Assembly (NCBI GenBank): GCA_037046615.1
Contig: JBAOHD010000032.1
Coordinates: 62,001 to 126,000, forward strand
DNA from: Phosphoribacter sp037046615
GTDB lineage: Bacteria > Actinomycetota > Actinomycetes > Actinomycetales > Dermatophilaceae
DNA length: 64,000 nucleotides
Direction of reading: 5' to 3'
Of this stretch, positions 54,823-63,902 are shown in pieces. Position numbers and translations under genes: made by a program. The stretch's first letter is position 1; the number at the start of each line of letters is the position of its first letter. Under the pieces are notes generated by a model that saw only the letters and a list, made by a program, of their open reading frames with translations, did not search any database and was not told the DNA's origin.

Positions 54823-54917
54823 GGATCGCGATAGTGGCACTTGGGTGAGGTTGCAGGATGTGCCAAGTGTCAAGATCCGCGATCCTTGCGGGGCGGCGGT
54901 GTCGAGATCGCGATCTT
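54823..54917. repeat. Dispersed palindromic element, copy B
   Basis: GGATCGCGAT (54823), GCACTTGG, GTTGCAG, GCCAAGTGTCA (54862) and ATCCGCGATCC (54875) occur in the same order and spacing as in copy A 38 kb upstream, with an extra GATCGCGATC at 54906. It sits about 65 bases upstream of the YbaK-like gene start, again near GTATGCCGTCC. Confidence 0.7.
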
Positions 54918-54952
54918 CACCGTGGGAGAGCGGCCACTCTAGGCTCGCCCGT

Positions 54953-55499
54953 ATGCCGTCCGCCCGTGGAAACCTCACCTGGCACCCCCTTGCCGATCGC
55001 ACCGACCTCGTCGCCCCCGCCGTTGCCGCGGCCGTCGCCGCCGCGTGCGAGCCTGGCCCCCGATGCCGAGGTCGCCGAGATCGACCCGACCCTCGCCGAC
55101 ACCGCAGCCTTTTGCGCGGCATACGACGTCGCTCCCGAGGCGTCGGCCAACTGCGTCGTCGTCGAGGGCCGTCGCGGTGAGCGCGTCGTCTACGCCGCCG
55201 TCATGGTGCTCGCGGTCGACCGCGCTGACGTCAACAGGACCATCCGCAAGCACCTCGACGTCCGCAAGCTTTCGTTCATGGCCCAGGCCGACGCCGAGGC
55301 GCTGACCGGGATGCGCCAGGGCGGGATCACCCCGATCGGACTGCCGACGGATTGGGTGATCCTCGTCGACGAAGCCGTCGCCGCTGCCGGTCCGGTCGTC
55401 GTCGGGGCGGGCGAGCGGGGCGCCAAGATCCTCGTCGATGGCGCGACGCTCGCCGCTCTGCCGGGCGCGCAGGTTGTCGCCCTCGCGCTTCCGCGCTGA
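54953..55499 (+). CDS. YbaK/ProX-type aminoacyl-tRNA deacylase-like protein, one frameshift as written
   Basis: A roughly 181-residue protein starting at ATG 54953 within GTATGCCGTCCGC. The N-terminal frame gives MPSARGNLTWHPLADRTDLV. One extra base near 55048 leads to the frame with the YbaK core: ANCVVVEGRRGERVVYAAVM, DVRKLSFMAQADAEALTGM (with the catalytic-type Lys), QGGITPIGLPTDWVILVDEA and VVVGAGERGAKILVDGATL. Such proteins remove mis-attached amino acids from tRNA. It lies next to argS, consistent with translation quality control. Confidence 0.82.
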
Positions 55500-55547
55500 C
55501 GCTTCGGCGCGGAAAACGGCGTGCGCCCCGCCGATATCCTGGCGGGT

Positions 55548-57278
55548 ATGCCGTCCCCCCACGACACCCTGGCCCCGCGGATCTCCGCAGCGATCGCCGC
55601 CGCCTTCGGGGAGGACTTCCGCGACGCAGACCCAGTGCTGCGCGCCAGCCAGTTTGCCGATCTCCAGGTCAATGCCGCTCTCGCGCTGGCCAAGCGGGTC
55701 GGTATGCCGCCCCGCCAGGTCGCCGAGCGCATCGTCGAGCACCTCGACGCCGGTGACCTGTGCTCGACGATCGAGATCAGCGGGCCCGGGTTCCTCAACG
55801 TCACGCTGTCGGACTCGTGGATCGCCGCCGCCGTCTCCGACATGGCCGGCGACCAGCGTCTCGGGGTCGACGTCCAGCCGCAGCAGGTCATCCCGCTCGA
55901 CTACTCGGCGCCCAACGTGGCCAAGGAGATGCACGTCGGGCACCTGCGCACGACGGTCGTCGGCGACGCCCTGGCGCGCACGCTCGAGCACCTCGGGCAC
56001 AAGGTCATCCGGCAAAATCACGTCGGTGACTGGGGCACGCCATTCGGCATGCTCGTGGAGCACTTGCTCGACGTCGGTGAGGGCTCCGAGGAGGCTCGGC
56101 TCGTCGAGACCGACCCCAACGCCTTCTATGCCGCGGCACGCGAAAAGTTCGACGCAGCAAGCGAATTCGCCGACCGGGCGCGCGCCCGGGTGGTCGCCCT
56201 CCAGGCCGGCGACCCCGACACGATCCGGGTGTGGCAGACCCTCTTCGACCTCTCCAAGCGCTACTTCAACCGGATCTACTCGACCCTCGGGGTGACGCTG
56301 ACCGACGCCGACCTCGCGGGAGAGTCGACCTATAACGCCGTCCTCGCCGACATCTGCGCCGAACTCGTCGACAAGGGGCTCGCGGTGGAGTCCGACGGCG
56401 CCCTCTGCGTCTTCCTCGACGAGTTCACGGGCCGGGAGGGCAAGCCGGTCCCGCTCATCATCCGCAAGTCCGACGGTGGCTATGGCTACGCCACGACCGA
56501 CCTCGCGACGATCAAGCACCGGGTCCACGACCTGCACGCCGACCGGATCCTCTACGTCGTCGGCGCGCCCCAGGCCATGCACTTCCAGATGGTCTGGGCC
56601 ACAGCCAAACTCGCCGGCTGGCTGCCCGACGGTGTCGAACCGATCCACGTCCAGATCGGCAACGTCCTGGGATCGGACAAGAAGATCCTCCGCACCCGCG
56701 AGGGTGTCGCGCTCAAGCTCATGGCCCTGCTCGAAGAGGGCGTCGACAAGGCCCGCGCCTATGTCGACGACGCTCGGCCCGACCTCCCCGAGGCCACGCG
56801 TGCAGACATTGCCCGGCAGGTGGGCATCGGCGCGATCAAGTACGCCGATCTGTCGGTCGCCCACGACACGGCATACGTCTTCGACCTCGACCGGATGGTC
56901 GCGCTGACCGGCAACACCGGGCCTTATCTGCAGTATGCCGCCGCCCGGATCCGCTCGATCTTCCGCAGTGCGGGGCTTGAGGCGGACCCCATGGCAGGAG
57001 CCGTCGTCATCGTCGAGCCGAGCGAACGGGCGCTCGCGCTCCAGCTGCTCGAGTTCGGCTCGGTCGTGCGCCACGTCGGCGACGAGCTCGAACCGCACCG
57101 GCTGTGTGGCTATCTCTTCGAACTCGCGCAGGCGTTCTCCGCGTTCTACGAAAACTGTCCGGTGCTCAAGGCTGACGGAGCGACGCGCGCGTCCCGCCTC
57201 GCGCTGTGCGCACTCACCGCGCAGGTGCTCGTCCAGGGCCTCGACCTGCTCGGTGTGGAGACCCCCACCGAGATGTGA
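55548..57278 (+). CDS. argS: Arginyl-tRNA synthetase
   Basis: A 576-residue class I synthetase with the N-terminal additional domain (SQFADLQVNAALALAKRVG), the HIGH box as APNVAKEMHVGHLRTTVVGD (about 120-139), GQNH-like RQNHVGDWGTPFGM, GYGYATTDLATIKHR, the KMSKS-equivalent SDKKILRTREG (about 382-392) and the DALR anticodon-binding domain (QYAAARIRSIFRSAGL to the end). No frame break occurs. ATG 55548 sits in GGTATGCCGTCC. Confidence 0.95.
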   Translation: MPSPHDTLAPRISAAIAAAFGEDFRDADPVLRASQFADLQVNAALALAKRVGMPPRQVAERIVEHLDAGDLCSTIEISGPGFLNVTLSDSWIAAAVSDMAGDQRLGVDVQPQQVIPLDYSAPNVAKEMHVGHLRTTVVGDALARTLEHLGHKVIRQNHVGDWGTPFGMLVEHLLDVGEGSEEARLVETDPNAFYAAAREKFDAASEFADRARARVVALQAGDPDTIRVWQTLFDLSKRYFNRIYSTLGVTLTDADLAGESTYNAVLADICAELVDKGLAVESDGALCVFLDEFTGREGKPVPLIIRKSDGGYGYATTDLATIKHRVHDLHADRILYVVGAPQAMHFQMVWATAKLAGWLPDGVEPIHVQIGNVLGSDKKILRTREGVALKLMALLEEGVDKARAYVDDARPDLPEATRADIARQVGIGAIKYADLSVAHDTAYVFDLDRMVALTGNTGPYLQYAAARIRSIFRSAGLEADPMAGAVVIVEPSERALALQLLEFGSVVRHVGDELEPHRLCGYLFELAQAFSAFYENCPVLKADGATRASRLALCALTAQVLVQGLDLLGVETPTEM

Positions 57279-57304
57279 CCGCGCGCGGTGGCTCCGCGAA
57301 GGAC

Positions 57305-57664
57305 TCAGGCCAGCGCAGCTTCGACCGGCGCGGGTGCCTGACCCGCCGCGACCGTCAGCAGCACGATGCAGTCGGTGACGGCATCGACGCCGTGCCGCTC
57401 CTGCGGCACCGCCACGATGTCACCGGCCTGGAGCACCCACTCGGTGTCACCGGCATACAGCCTGGCCGTGCCCTGGAGACACTGCAGGGTGGCGGCAGGC
57501 GGGCCGGTGTGCTCGGAGAGCGCCCCGCCTTCGGCAAGCCCGAGGAGGATCGCCTTGAGGATGGGGGAGGTGAAGACGGGCGCGGCGGCCCGCTTGGAAT
57601 TGGCGGCCCGGGCTGCGTCGAGGAGTTCCGCGCCACGCGCGGTGAGCGAGGTGTGAGCGTCCAT
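57305..57664 (-). CDS. Small cupin-domain protein
   Basis: This 119-residue protein has a single beta-barrel: HTGPPAATLQCLQGTARLYAG, VLQAGDIVAVPQERHGVDAV and VLLTVA. Two His and one Glu could bind metal. It is divergent from the pirin gene 115 bases away, which is also a cupin, so the two may be regulated together in redox or stress responses. Confidence 0.8.
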   Translation of the reverse strand: MDAHTSLTARGAELLDAARAANSKRAAAPVFTSPILKAILLGLAEGGALSEHTGPPAATLQCLQGTARLYAGDTEWVLQAGDIVAVPQERHGVDAVTDCIVLLTVAAGQAPAPVEAALA

Positions 57665-57779
57665 ACCGCCACCGTATGCCGGATTAGCACGGCCTGAGTA
57701 GGGGTATTGGCCGGGCGGTGAGGAATACAAGCAGGTGTGTGACGTTTCAACTAGGACAGGTGCGTAACCCAGAGAGTTG

Positions 57780-58734
57780 ATGACCATGCCAGCGATCACC
57801 GTCCCTGACCTCGCCGTCCTCCCGACCATCGAGGCGTTGCCGGTGCCGACGACGCCCCGCCCAGTCGTGAGCCTCACGACTGCTCCCCGGGGCTTCGAGG
57901 GCGAGGGCTTTCCCGTCAAGCGGGCCTTCGCCGGGCGTCAATCTCGCCCTGCTCGATCCGTTCATCATGATGGACGAGATGGGCGAAGTTGATTACGCCC
58001 CAGGCGAACCCAAGGGCACGCCGTGGCACCCGCACCGGGGTTTCGAGACGGTCACCTACATCCTCGACGGGACGATGGTGCACCAAGACTCCTATGGCGG
58101 CGGCGGCACGATCACCGATGGCGCGACCCAATGGATGACGGCCGGATCGGGGATCCTGCACATCGAGGCGCCGCCGGAGGAGCTCGTCGTGTCCGGCGGC
58201 CTCTTCCACGGCCTCCAACTGTGGGTCAACCTCCCGAAGGCGGATAAGACCGCGGCCCCGCGCTATCAGGACCTCCTCCCGAGCGGCGTCGGCCTGCTGA
58301 GCTCGCCCGATGGCGGTGCCCTCGTGAGGATCATCGCCGGTGACATCGCCGGGGTGCGCGGCCCCGGCTCGACTCACACGCCGATCGCCATGGTCCATGC
58401 CACCGTCGCTCCCGGAGCGCGCCTCGAGCTGCCGTGGCGGGCGGACTTCAACGCCCTCGTCTACGTCATGAGTGGCCACGGGACCGTGGGCCCCGCGGAC
58501 ACGCCCATCGGCCCGGGCCAGCTGGCCGTCCTCGGCCAGGGCGACGAGGTCGCCGTGACCGCCAACGCGAGGCAAGAGGCACGGCATACGAGCGGGGTCG
58601 AGGTCATCGTGCTCGGAGGCGCACCGATCCGCGAACCCATTGCCTGGGGCGGACCGTTCGTCATGAATACGCGGGCCGAGGTCATCCAGGCCTTCGAGGA
58701 CTACCAGGCAGGACGACTCGGCCGCCCGGCCTGA
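57780..58734 (+). CDS. Pirin family protein, one frameshift as written
   Basis: A roughly 317-residue bicupin. The N-terminal frame gives GFEGEGFPVKRAF. One extra base near 57925 precedes NLALLDPFIMMDEMGEVDY, then the metal-binding PWHPHRGFETVTYILDG and MTAGSGILHIEAPP. The C-terminal cupin ends with PIREPIAWGGPFVMNTRAEV. Pirins bind iron and act as redox-linked regulators or quercetinases. The start may be ATG 57780 or 57786. Confidence 0.88.
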
Positions 58735-58936
58735 CCCCCCTCCCGGGGTGTCGAGCAGGTGTCCAGGGGGTGAACCCGCGGCTCGCGCGGTGTGATCTCC
58801 TCCGGCAAGCGCCAACTCGGGACTTGTTCCCTGGCACAGCCGCCGCGTGACCCCCTAAGTTCGTGGTGGTGCCCGGAATCTGCTGGGGCGCTCGCCGCTG
58901 ATGCGGCGACCACCACGACGACCTCGGGAGCAATTC

Positions 58937-60476
58937 GTGCTCATCGGTATCCCACGGGAGTCGCGCGCGGGGGAGACCCGCGTCGCTGCCACACCCAAGA
59001 CGGTCGACCAACTCCTCAAGCTCGGGTATGCCGTGACCGTCGAGTCCGGTGCCGGCGGGGAGGCGAGCTTCGACGACGCTGCCTTCGCCGCCGCAGGAGC
59101 GACGATCGGGAACAAGGCTGAGGTCTGGGGCGCCGACATCGTCGCCAAGATCAACGCACCCTCCGACGAGGAGATCGCGAGTCTGCGCCCGGGTGCAACG
59201 GTCATCAGCCTCATGCAGCCGGCCCTCAACCCGAGCCTCGTCGACGCCCTCGCCGCTCGTGGGGTGACCGCCATGGCGATGGACGCCGTGCCGCGCATCT
59301 CCCGGGCCCAGGCCCTCGATGTGCTCTCGTCGATGGCCAACATCGCCGGCTATCGCGCGGTCGTCGAGGCGGCGCACGAGTTCGGGTCGTTTTTCACCGG
59401 CCAGGTGACCGCCGCCGGCAAGGTGCCGCCGGCCAAGGTCTTCGTCTCCGGCGCCGGCGTCGCCGGCCTGGCCTCGATCGGCACGGCGCGCAGCCTCGGC
59501 GCCATCGTCCGCGCGACCGACGTGCGGCCCGAGGTCGCCGAGCAGGTCGAGTCGATGGGCGCCGACTTCGTCAAGGTCGATGTCGGTGAACAGGCCGTGT
59601 CCACAGACGGTTACGCCAAGGAGGCCTCGGCCGACTATGCCGCGGCGGCCGCGCGGATGTATGCCGAGCAGTGCAAGGACGTCGACATCATCATCACGAC
59701 GGCGCTCATCCCAGGGCGTCCGGCTCCCCGGCTCATCACGGCCGACATGGTCGCCACGATGAAGCCCGGCTCGGTCATCGTCGACATGGCGGCGGCCTCT
59801 GGCGGCAACGTCGAGGGCTCCGCGCCTGACCGGCTCGTCGTCACCGACAACGGCGTCAAGATCATCGGTTACACGGACCTGCCCGGTCGCCTCCCGACCC
59901 AGGCCAGCCAGCTCTATGGCACCAACGTCGTCAACCTCATGAAGCTCGTGACGCCGGGCAAGGATGGCGAGGCCGTCTTCGACTGGGACGACGTTATCGT
60001 CCGCGGCATGACCGTCGCCAAGGCCGGCGAAGTCACCTGGCCGCCCCCGCCGGTGCAGGTCTCGGCCGCGCCCGTTGCCGTCGCGGCCGCCCCTGTGCGT
60101 GCCAGCCGCTCCCAAACCACCACCATCCCCAGGGCGCCGAATGGCGGTGATGGGCCTCGGCGCGGTGCTCTTCCTCCTCGTCGCGATGTTCTCGCCGGAA
60201 GCCTTCCTCGGGCACTTCATGGTCTTCATGCTCGCGGTCGTCATCGGCTACTACGTCATCGGCAACGTCCACCACGCCCTGCACACACCGCTCATGTCGG
60301 TGACCAATGCGATCTCCGGGATCATCGTCGTCGGTGCGCTGCTGCAGGTGGGGCTGGCCGGACACAGTTGGTTGTTCTCCGCGCTCGCCATCGCCGGCAT
60401 CCTCCTGGCGAGCATCAACGTCTTCGGTGGGTTCATGGTGACCCAGCGCATGCTCAAGATGTTCCAGAGGGGCTGA
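58937..60476 (+). CDS. pntA: NAD(P) transhydrogenase alpha subunit, one frameshift as written
   Basis: A roughly 512-residue fused alpha1-alpha2 subunit, as in E. coli PntA. The NAD-binding domain has IGIPRESRAGETRVAATPKT, MDAVPRISRAQALDVLSSM, VSGAGVAGLASIGTARSLGA and IIITTALIPGRPAPRLI. A Pro/Ala-rich linker contains one extra base near 60135, then three to four membrane helices follow (MGLGAVLFLLVAMFSPEAFL and onward). GTG 58937 has CGGGAG upstream. It uses the proton gradient to make NADPH with PntB, encoded four bases downstream. Confidence 0.9.
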
Positions 60477-60480
60477 GCTG

Positions 60481-61927
60481 ATGAATCTCACACTTCTGCA
60501 AGGCGCCTACATCATCGCCGGGCTCTTCTTCATCCTCGCGCTCGCGGGGCTGTCCAAGCACGAGACCGCCAAGGCCGGCAACCTCAACGGCATCGTCGGC
60601 ATGACGATCGCCCTCGTCGTGACGATCCTCGCGGCGGTGGTCGGGGTCAAGGCCAGCGGCGGCCTCGAAGTCCAAAAGGGCAGCGGCGCAATCGGGGTGG
60701 CGTTGATCCTCGTGCCCATGGCAATCGGCGCGGCGATCGGCATCTGGAAGGCCAAAAAGGTCGAGATGACCGGCATGCCGGAGCTCATCGCGATGCTCCA
60801 CAGCTTCGTCGGTCTCGCCGCCGTCCTCGTCGGCTGGAACTCGTTCTACGCCGGGGCCGAGGGCGGGCACCACGGCATACACATGGGCGAAGTCTTTGCC
60901 GGGGTGTTCATCGGTGCGGTGACCTTCACCGGGTCGATCGTCGCCTACCTCAAGCTGTCGGCGAAGATGAAGTCCTCGCCGCTGATGCTCCCCGCCCGGC
61001 ACGCGATCAACCTCGGCATCATCGTCGCGTTCCTGGTCATGCTCGTGATCTTCGCGCGGCTGCCCGAGCCCCCCGTCGGCAAGGTCGACAACCTCGCTGC
61101 GACACTGCTCGGGATCCTCACGTTGCTGGCGCTCTTCCTGGGTTGGCACCTCGTCGCCTCGATCGGCGGCGGAGACATGCCGGTCGTCGTGTCGATGCTC
61201 AACAGCTACTCCGGCTGGGCCGCGGCCGCTGCCGGCTTCATGCTGAGCAACGACCTGCTCATCATCACCGGCGCCCTCGTCGGCTCCTCCGGTGCCTACC
61301 TCTCCTACATCATGTGCAAGGCGATGAACCGGTCGTTCATCTCCGTCATCGCCGGCGGTTTCGGCTCCGACGGCCAGGTGACGGGCGAGGCCAAGGACTA
61401 CGGCGAGCACCGCGAGACCTCGGCCGTCGAGGTCGCCGAGCTGCTCAAGAACGCCCACGAGGTCGTCATCACGCCGGGCTACGGCATGGCGGTTGCCCAG
61501 GCGCAGTACCCCGTCGCTGACCTCACCGCCAAGCTGCGCGCGATGGGCGTCAACGTCCGCTTCGGCATCCACCCGGTTGCCGGTCGCCTGCCCGGGCACA
61601 TGAACGTCCTTCTCGCCGAGGCCAAAGTCCCCTACGACATCGTCCTGGAGATGGACGAGATCAACGACGACTTCCCCGAGGTCGACGTCGTGCTCGTCAT
61701 CGGCGCCAATGACACGGTCAACCCTGCCGCGCAGGACGACCCGACCAGCCCGATCGCCGGCATGCCGGTGCTCGAGGTCTGGAAGGCCGCGCGACGTCAT
61801 CGTCTTCAAGCGCTCGATGAACACCGGGTATGCCGGCGTGCAGAACCCGCTGTTCTTCAAGGACAACTCGGCGATGCTCTTCGGCGACGCCAAGGACCGC
61901 GTGGAGGACATCGTCAAGGCCCTGTAA
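60481..61927 (+). CDS. pntB: NAD(P) transhydrogenase beta subunit, one frameshift near the end as written
   Basis: A roughly 481-residue subunit. The membrane domain has about nine helices (LTLLQGAYIIAGLFFILALA first), with MPELIAMLHSFVGLAAVLVG and MPVVVSMLNSYSGWAAAAAGF. The NADP domain has VVITPGYGMAVAQAQYPVAD, FGIHPVAGRLPGHMNVLLAEA and VIGANDTVNPAA. One extra base near 61792 breaks the frame; after correction it ends DVIVFKRSMNTGYAGVQNPL and EDIVKAL. An Ile in HGIHMG uses the rare ATA codon in a GTATGCCG word. Confidence 0.92.
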
Positions 61928-62012
61928 CCCGCAGGCGCGCGAAACTTCGCAGTCGCGGTCCGCCAACTCTGCGGTCGGCGGCCGTCGGTTGTCTGGTTGT
62001 CGGCCGTCGGTG

Positions 62013-62961
62013 TCAGCCGTCGCTGTCGCGCCGCTGGCCTCGCTGCCCTCGCTGGCGTCGCTGCTCCCGGGCGAGTTCCTCCGGGGTGATGATCGGCAGG
62101 GCCCGCGTGCGTGCCGGGTCGTCGGGGTAGGTGCCCGAGCGATAGATCGTCACGGGTTCGTGCTGACCCATCGGGGCCGGCGCGGATGTCGCCCACGGGT
62201 CCTCGGGTGCGTGATGTGAGGCGCGCGCCCCCGGGTCTGGCTTGGGCTGCCCCCAGGGGAGGACGCTGTCGTCGCCTGGTGTCACCGGTGTCATTGAGTT
62301 CGTCAAGGTCTTCGTCGAAGTCCTGGTCGTCGGGGCCGGACGGCATACTCTTCGCGGTCCTTGCGGCGCTTGACCCGACGAGCCGCGCGATCCGAGCCAC
62401 GAGCCTCGGGAAGACTTCCGCGGCCGGTGCTTGTCGCCGAAGATGACCTCGCACAGGCGGCGGTAGTTTTCCAGGGGGTCGGGGATGAAGTCGAGATCGT
62501 GCAGGGCCTGGTCCTGCCCGGCGCTCTCGATCGTGATCGACCCGAAGCCGAAAGATCTCGCCGGCGAGGCCTTTCCGGTAGCGCATGTCGGTGATCTTGC
62601 TGATCCGCATCATCGGCACATCGCGGACGATGATCCCCTGGTATTTGAGGATCCGCTTGTCGGTGACGATGAGGATGTCGTGGCGCCTGCTCAGCCACTG
62701 CCAGCCGAAGAAGCACCAAAAGCCGATCGTGATGGCCAGAAGGTATTCGGGCAGTTGCGACCCCAGGGGGAGGTTCGCGCCGACCATCGTCCACCCGGTG
62801 AAGGCGGTGACGGCGAAGGCTGCAGCGAACGGGCGCGCGAGCACCCACCAGTGTTGGCGGGCCGCAACGCGGATCTCCTCGCCATGGGTGAGGTGATCGA
62901 GCAGCTTCTCGTTCGTGCGGGCGTAGACGAGGTCTCGCTCGGCCGCCGACCCACGCCCCAC
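62013..62961 (-). pseudogene. PH-domain (YdbS-like) membrane protein, several frameshifts as written
   Basis: The joined protein has about 315 residues. It begins at GTG 62961 with ERDLVYARTNEKLLDHLTHG, two membrane helices (ARPFAAAFAVTAFTGWTMVG and LPEYLLAITIGFWCFFGWQW), then a bacterial PH domain: DILIVTDKRILKYQGIIVRD. The frame then breaks near 62555, around 62420 and near 62300. Its tail in the last frame is polar (DPWATSAPAPMGQHEPVTIY, then ITPEELAREQRRQRG) and stops at 62013. The function is unknown. It is six bases downstream of a 56-residue membrane protein gene. Confidence 0.65.
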
Positions 62962-62967
62962 GGCGGG

Positions 62968-63138
62968 TTAACTCCGTTTGAGGATCGCGTCGAAGACGCT
63001 GAGGATGCTGCGGAAGGCTTCAGCCAGGAGGTTGAAGAAGGTCGTGACGATGCTCGCAGCCTTGTCGGGTGACTTCACGACGGCATACACGAAGTAGGCG
63101 AGCAGGACCCACTTGAAGATGCTCCAGAACTTCTTCAC
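62968..63138 (-). CDS. 56-residue single-helix membrane protein
   Basis: This small gene starts at GTG 63138 with AGGAG 9 bases upstream and stops at TAA 62968-62970. It begins MKKFWSIFKWVLLAYFVYAV, a single membrane helix after a basic start, then VKSPDKAASIVTTFFNLLAE and an amphipathic end with SILSVFDAILKRS. It lies six bases before the PH-domain gene, so they are co-transcribed. I do not recognise a named family. Confidence 0.7.
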   Translation of the reverse strand: MKKFWSIFKWVLLAYFVYAVVKSPDKAASIVTTFFNLLAEAFRSILSVFDAILKRS

Positions 63139-63246
63139 GGATCCGACTCCTGATCACGGGCGCGCAGACGACAGGGAGAGTAGAGCACAGTGTTGCGCGT
63201 GTGACGGGTGAGACCAAAGCGGCGCGCCGGGCGCGATCAGCCGACC

Positions 63247-63886
63247 TCAGACCGTGCCGTAGAGCCGATCGCCGGCGTCGCCCAGCCCCGGGACGATGTA
63301 ACCGTGCTCGTTGAGCCGCTCGTCGACCGCTCCGGTGACGAGCTGCAGTGGCACCCGGAGATCCTTGAGCGACTCGGTGACGTGAAGGATGCCCTCGGGG
63401 GACGCGATGAGCGTGATCGCCGTGATGTCGTCGGCGCCCCGGTCGGCGAGGTAGCGGATGGCATCGATGAGAGTGCCACCGGTCGCGAGCATGGGGTCCA
63501 GGACGTAGCACTGCCGACCTGACAGGTCATCGGGGAGCCGGTTGGCATACGTGATCGCCTCGAGCGTCTCCTCGTTGCGCATCATGCCGAGGAAGCCGAC
63601 CTCGGCGGACGGCAGCAGCCGCACCATGCCCTCGAGCATCCCGAGGCCCGCGCGGAGGATCGGCACGACCAGCGGCTTAGGGTTGGCCAGCTTGATGCCG
63701 GTCGTCGGGGGCGACGGGGGTCTCGATCTCGAACGGCTCGACCCGCACGTCGCGCGTCGCCTCGTAGGCCAGCAGCGTCACGAGCTCCTCCGCCAGCCGC
63801 CGGAACGTCGGCGAGTCGGTGCGCTTGTCGCGCAGGTAGGTGAGCTTGTGAGAGATGAGTTGGTGGTCAGCGATGTGCACGCGCAT
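63247..63886 (-). CDS. upp: Uracil phosphoribosyltransferase, one frameshift as written
   Basis: A roughly 212-residue enzyme that converts uracil and PRPP to UMP. It begins MRVHIADHQLISHKLTYLRD at ATG 63886, with FRRLAEELVTLLAYEATRDV. One extra base near 63705 interrupts VAPTTGIKLANPKPLVVPIL. After it come the PRPP loop DPMLATGGTLIDAIRYLADRGA and the uracil-binding end YIVPGLGDAGDRLYGTV. Length is normal after correction. It is divergent from the next gene. Confidence 0.93.
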
Positions 63887-63902
63887 AGGCGAAACTTACC
63901 GC

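Noticed and set aside
60454..62961. An 835-codon minus-strand frame spanning pntB and the PH-domain gene
   Set aside because: Its C-terminal two thirds is antisense to pntB; only the first part from 62961 encodes the real PH-domain protein.
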